Under the pieces are notes generated by a model, which was not told the origin of the DNA, did not search any database, and saw nothing but the letters and a program-made list of their open reading frames with translations. 64,000 nt of DNA. Origin: Flabesymbios commensalis (lineage: Eukaryota; Annelida; Polychaeta; Terebellida; Flabelligeridae). Shown piece after piece: positions 59,966 through 64,000 of this stretch. Both the position numbers and the translations under genes were made by a program. How positions within the stretch are numbered: position 1 is the stretch's first letter; each line of letters begins with the position of its first letter. Location of the stretch: contig OZ024908.1 in the NCBI GenBank assembly GCA_964017125.1, positions 78,494,919 through 78,558,918 on the forward strand, written 5' to 3'.

Positions 59966-60007
59966 AGTGGCCTGTAGGCCCACTACTCTATGGGGGGTAA
60001 CTGCCCT

Positions 60008-60285
60008 ATGTTCAGAAGGTTCTATGTTCAGAAGGTTCTATGTTCAGAAAATATTTGTTCAAAAGGTTCTATGTTCAGAAGGTTCTATATTCAGAAGACT
60101 CTATGTTCAGAAGGTCCTATGTTCAGAAGGTCCTATATTCAGAAGGTCCTATGTTCAGAAGGCCCGATGTTCAGAAAATATTTGTTCAAAAGGTCCTATA
60201 TTTAGAAGGTTCTATGTTCAGAAGGTCCTTTATTCAGATATATTCAGAAGGTCCTACATTCAGAAAATTCTTTGTTTGATGTAGG
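60008..60285 (+). repeat. 16-bp repeat array, left arm
   Basis: About 17 units of ATGTTCAGAAGGTTCT or ATGTTCAGAAGGTCCT, with a variant containing AAAATATTTGTTCAAAAG at 60048 and 60175. The period is not a multiple of three, but three frames stay open over 48-bp super-periods. Not a gene. Confidence 0.95.
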
Positions 60286-60448
60286 AAAAAACTTACATCT
60301 TTCAGTTCCAGGTAAACTACAATGCAAGATAACAAATCACAGCCTCTTATTTTAGCTCATTCGGTCAGAGCTCAGATGAGCTTCTGTCATGGCGCGTTGT
60401 CCGTCGTCTGTTCGTCCACAATATCCAAAATTCCTATTGGGACTTTAA

Positions 60449-60813
60449 AGGGACTGGCCCAGGCTAAAATCATAAAAAAATCTGTGATTTTATTTCGGGT
60501 TCTTAATATGACCATATGATGTAAACATGTACATAGAATAGAACTGCAATTTTTTATAATTTGTGTGCTGCGCATTCACCAGTTAGGCTAGATATAGAGA
60601 CGAAATTCCCGCATTTCCTATTTTTGACATGGTTGTCAATAATTAGAAATCAGGAATTACGTCTCTATATCTAGCCTAACTGGTGAATGCGCAGCACAAA
60701 AATTATAAAAATTTGCAGTTCTAGTCTATGTACATGTTTACATCATATGGTCATATTAAGAACCCGAAATAAAATCACCGATTTTTTGATGATTTTAGCC
60801 TGGGCCAGTCACT
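60449..60813. mobile_element. 365-bp MITE with TTAA target duplication
   Basis: TTAA is present at 60445-60448 and 60814-60817. The ends AGGGACTGGCCCAGGCTAAA and AGTGACTGGCCCAGGCTAAA (reverse complemented) lead into arms of about 155 bp. These pair over nearly their whole length around a ~55-bp centre (near 60604-60660). The TTAA site fits piggyBac-, Kolobok- or Sola-type transposition. Confidence 0.93.
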
Positions 60814-60817
60814 TTAA

Positions 60818-61870
60818 TCAACACAAAACCAGGAGTGATCACAGAAGGATAGCCCTCGCAATTCAGGAATATGACACCATAGGCCCCTATCTGAATTCAA
60901 ATCCACCTAAATCCGGTGCTAGAGTGAATTTGTCCTATAGTTTTTTTCTGTTTTTTTTTCATTTTAATCTATTCCAGGGTTTTTTTGGGGTGTCTGCATA
61001 TCCCCAAAATGCGTTGTATAGTTGGGTTGACCAAAACATGAGTAGAAATCGCTATTAAAATAAAGTCAATAATGAAAAGATTGCACAAGAAAGCACCATT
61101 CAGAGCCTTGTTTTAACTATAGGCCTACCATTGGCCACAATTATTTTGGTAAATCTGTAGCGCATGTTTTACCTCGATTTCTCAAAGATTTTAAACCGAT
61201 TTTTTTTCTGCACAGGCCTTCAAGTCAAACCCTAACACCGGTTAAAGTTTAGTTAGATCATTCGATATATAATAATATTCCTGAATTAGCGTAATGGGCT
61301 GATAGAGGGACGTCATAATTTCAATTTACAACAATCATTCAAATCGTCTAACTTTTGAACTAATGCAAATAATTTTACGTTCAAAAAATTTCATGAAAAT
61401 CGGTTGATAATTGACGGAGTAGTTAACGAAAAACATGCGCTACTGGTTAGTTCTGTCCTAATGTGTAGCGTGGGATGAATGTAATTAACCTTAGATTGAT
61501 TCGTTTTACCCGAAAAAATCAATGTTTTTCTACACGGCGGTGACTTGAGAGCAATCTCGACCCAAGGTCTGAAATATGTTGATAACATTTTAATGACTGT
61601 GCTGAAAAAAATTAGGTGAGCATGCAACCGTGTAGCTAAAATGTTACTGATTCTATAAAAAAGTATTTTCTTAGATATAACTGTCCCACGATTTTGTATG
61701 GGGTCAAGCTTCAGCCACTGCGGCTAGAATGGAGTTACCCTCTGTTATTGCTACTCTGGGGAATATCCGACTCGAGGATATCGGACCTGTGTGAAAGGCC
61801 AAGGTGTTTCGACCGTCTGGCCATGTCTGGGGGTAATTCATTTATAGTCAGATTCACATGAAATTATTCA
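60818..61870. other. Unassigned interior of the foldback-like insertion
   Basis: No repeats or coding domains recognised. A T-rich stretch lies at 60940-60990. Confidence 0.4.
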
Positions 61871-61885
61871 ACCAGAGTGAATGAA

Positions 61886-62200
61886 AAAAATGAAAAATTA
61901 ATCAAGCTTTAGGCCACCTTTGTGCACATATGTGCTAAACTGGGCCAGGAGAACCTCCTGAGGATGGTGAGATGAATGAGATGACACTGCCCTCCAGACA
62001 CAGGATTCGAAAATCGAGCCCTGGCGGTGTGAGGTCGAGCACGATACCTCTCGGTCTCGGAGGCTCCCCACAACACTGAGGTTCACACGTGGATGGGGAA
62101 GAAAAATTGTGTTTCTTTCAAACCGCCGAGACCGGAAACCAAACCCCGAACTCTAGCGTGAAAGGCAGCGTTGCTAACCACTACCCTAGGGCCCCCGCCC
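61886..62200 (-). mobile_element. tRNA-derived SINE with 15-bp target duplications
   Basis: Flanked by ACCAGAGTGAATGAA (61871-61885) and ACCAGGGTGAATGAA (62201-62215). On the minus strand the head reads GGGTAGTGGTTAGCAACGCT (A-box-like) and then a TTCGGGGTTTGG (B-box-like) segment. A second TTCGAATCC lies further down. The tail on that strand is TTAATTTTTCATTTTTTT. Fragments resembling the tail occur near 6857. Confidence 0.85.
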
Positions 62201-62215
62201 ACCAGGGTGAATGAA

Positions 62216-63008
62216 CTTCGCGGATTCCCCAGTCAATTCTGAACCAATTTTCCTGACATTTTGCACAGACATTAACCGAGCCATGGGGCGACTACTCTGA
62301 AAATTTTGATAAGTTTCACAAGGTATTTAGAAGAAGGTAGACCATTTGACATGTAATGAACTGATGAGACAAAGCTATAATGGGTTTATAGAAGACGACA
62401 ATTTTTATTTACTACATGTTAAATTGACTAACGTTCAATGTAGACCCTATACAATATTTTTCAATGAAATTTTCAGGGTAGTCGCCTCATGATCAGAAAA
62501 TAATGCTTGGAATATTGCATAAGAATTGGTTGAGAATTGACAGAGAAATCAGCGAGATCATTCGCCACAGTTAATGTGAATCCAACTATAGGCATGCCCA
62601 GAACCCCTTATCGGGCGAGTGAAGGAAAATACTCTCAATAACCCACCATGCCCTATCACCCCATGCTCACATCATCATATGTACATCATTAATCTCATCA
62701 ATTAACTGCATTGTTTTTATCGTCTTGCAATGTCACTTAAAGGACTGTTAGTCTGTTGTCGAAAAGGGACGTAAAGCAGCAATTTACAATTACATGACCT
62801 AGACATCTATATGACCTTGATTTTTAACTACAATTATTTTTCTCCCTTGCACAATACACTCAACATGTTTATTGCTCTGAAATGTAGACCTACACCACAT
62901 GTGTATTTCACTGGTCACCATTTCTTCTATTTAAAATACGTATTTCTTATTGTAGATATAGACGGATAAATTGAATAAATAATATTGTTCAATTGCCAGC
63001 GTACTTTC
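62216..63008. other. Unassigned interior of the foldback-like insertion
   Basis: No gene or repeat recognised. It separates the SINE from the right 16-bp array. Confidence 0.4.
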
Positions 63009-63192
63009 TAAACATAGGACCTTCTGAACAAATATTTCTGAACATAGGACCTTCTGAACATAGAACCTTCTGAATATAGAACTTTCTGAACATAGAACCT
63101 TCTGAACATAGAACCTTCTTAACAAAGGACCTTCTGAACATAGAACCTTCTGAACATAGGACCTTCTGAACATAGGACCTTCTGAACATAGA
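63009..63192 (-). repeat. 16-bp repeat array, right arm (inverted)
   Basis: About 11 units of AGGACCTTCTGAACAT or AGAACCTTCTGAACAT, the reverse complement of the left-arm unit, including the AACAAATATTTCTGAACA variant. Confidence 0.95.
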
Positions 63193-63300
63193 GCAGGCTA
63201 GGCCTACAGTGTAGTCTATTCGACCAGGCCTATACTTGCCAAATGTCTTACTTTACTTGGAACCGGCATTCCAGAACAATTAGATCTATAGGCCTACCAG

Positions 63301-63841
63301 GCTTTGTGTACTCGACGCAGACGCACACGCAGACGCACAATCAGACGCACAATCAGACGCAGACGAACGTTCCCATGTTCCGAAGTTCCCACGTTCCGAT
63401 AAAAATGATAATGTTCCTCAGTCGGTTTGCCAGGCCACCATATTTAGCTGAACCTTGCAATTCAAGAAGTATCTTATTTTTTACTCCAGAGGTATAATTT
63501 ATATGTCTAGATTGTAAAACCACCGGGTGCAATTTGTTCACCCTGAAGCATTTATTTGTATTTTTCGGACTTGGTGGCCATTGCTGAAAATCTTGTTTTC
63601 GCTCATAACAGTCTGTTCCGTGAACTTCAAGCTCCGAAATTCTGAAAAAAACATTTAATTAGAACACTTATCGACAGCACTGCCGCAGATGGCAGCCAAT
63701 ATCAGAATATATAGCCTAGGTCAAGGCCTAAGCATGCTAAATGTCGACTATAGATCACTCTCTAAATAAACATTCTCCATCAAGAACACAAAGCCCAGAT
63801 TTTATGCGTCTGCGTGTGCGTCTGCGTCGAGTACACAGAGC
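63301..63841. mobile_element. Small element bounded by ~38-bp inverted repeats
   Basis: GGCTTTGTGTACTCGACGCA at 63300 and TGCGTCGAGTACACAGAGCC at 63822 are inverted, with one mismatch, and extend inward through CACACGCAGACGCA. The left arm continues as a short CAGACGCA/CAATCAGACGCA array. Probable MITE; no target duplication was identified. Confidence 0.8.
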
Positions 63842-64000
63842 CGCATACCATGAATGATTATACAACGATCCTAATATAAAAAAATAAGTGAACAGTCTGT
63901 GCCAGTGGCAGTAGTTACCAATGCAGACCATTTGACATGTAGGCCTTGTCTAAAGGCAGCAATTCTGGACTTAAATTCAAACCAAATAGGCCTAGACCTA
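63842..64000. other. Window end, nothing recognised
   Basis: Only TAGGCCT-type octamers near the edge. Confidence 0.4.

Larger units (their letters stand above)
59996..63194. mobile_element. 3.2-kb foldback-like insertion specific to copy B
   Basis: Copy A reads CTATGGGGAGGCTAGG without interruption. In copy B, 3.2 kb separates CTATGGGG from AGGCTAGG. The insert begins and ends with arrays of the same 16-bp repeat in opposite orientation, as in foldback (FB-type) elements. There is no recognisable transposase. A MITE and a SINE are nested inside. Confidence 0.85.
52012..63240 (+). repeat. Segmental duplication copy B, split by an insertion
   Basis: Matches copy A from CTGGTCTTGTAT (52012) to CTATGGGG (59995), then resumes at AGGCTAGGCCTACAGTGTAG (63195) to TATACTTGCC (63240). 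The junction A/B reads ACTTGCCTGGTC, with only about 2-3 bp shared by the outer breakpoints. This suggests tandem duplication by end joining with microhomology rather than exchange between long repeats. Confidence 0.95.

Noticed and set aside
59946-60284. Repetitive FRRSYVQKVLCSEGP-type open frames (also 62931-63189 on minus)
   Set aside because: Translation of the 16-bp repeat in three simultaneous frames.

Overview
This is a stretch of animal genomic DNA built almost entirely from repeats. It is AT-rich, contains no bacterial operons, and I see no intact host gene. Likely source: a marine invertebrate deuterostome such as an echinoderm or hemichordate. The reasons are a CR1/L2-type LINE remnant, tRNA-derived SINEs, many palindromic MITEs, a strongly over-used TAGGCCTA octamer, and remnants of XPG-nuclease-type (Academ-like) DNA transposases. 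The taxon is an inference.

Region 1 (1-35,353) has mirror-image ends. The left side reads: palindromic MITE (58-235), 31-bp minisatellite (237-1324), three tandem 1.85-kb units (1325-6832), then a ~400-bp satellite with a GCCAGCCA core (7371-18893, interrupted at 9736-12029). The right side carries the same parts reversed and in reverse order: satellite (28251-28830), one 1.85-kb unit (28831-34452, split by insertions), 31-bp array (34453-35185) and MITE (35201-35353). Between them lie the only recognisable protein remnants: a LINE reverse transcriptase (19690-21115, +) and two broken XPG/FEN-like nuclease-transposase pseudogenes (21340-22720, -; 23834-26520, +). The LINE and the minus-strand pseudogene are bracketed by inverted ~170-bp-periodic repeats at 18920-19460 and 23060-23393.

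Region 2 (29,799-41,600) holds large terminal-inverted-repeat elements. Two have clear boundaries: 29799-33104 (target duplication GAT) and 35451-39271 (target duplication TAT). Both start TAG, and both carry internal ~150-190-bp repeats containing CAAGGTCATTT. The second sits inside a 47-bp minisatellite. At 40991-41600 there is a further copy of the end repeats seen at 18.9-23.4 kb.

Region 3 (41,600-44,513) has a 34-bp minisatellite, several palindromes and a weak coding remnant.

Region 4 (44,514-63,240) is a recent head-to-tail duplication of a 7,498-bp unit (A 44514-52011, B 52012-63240). The two copies differ mainly in microsatellite and minisatellite copy number. Copy B alone carries a ~3.2-kb foldback-like insertion (59996-63194) whose ends are inverted arrays of a 16-bp repeat. 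That insertion itself contains a TTAA-flanked MITE and a SINE with 15-bp target duplications. The window closes with a small element bounded by ~38-bp inverted repeats (63301-63841).
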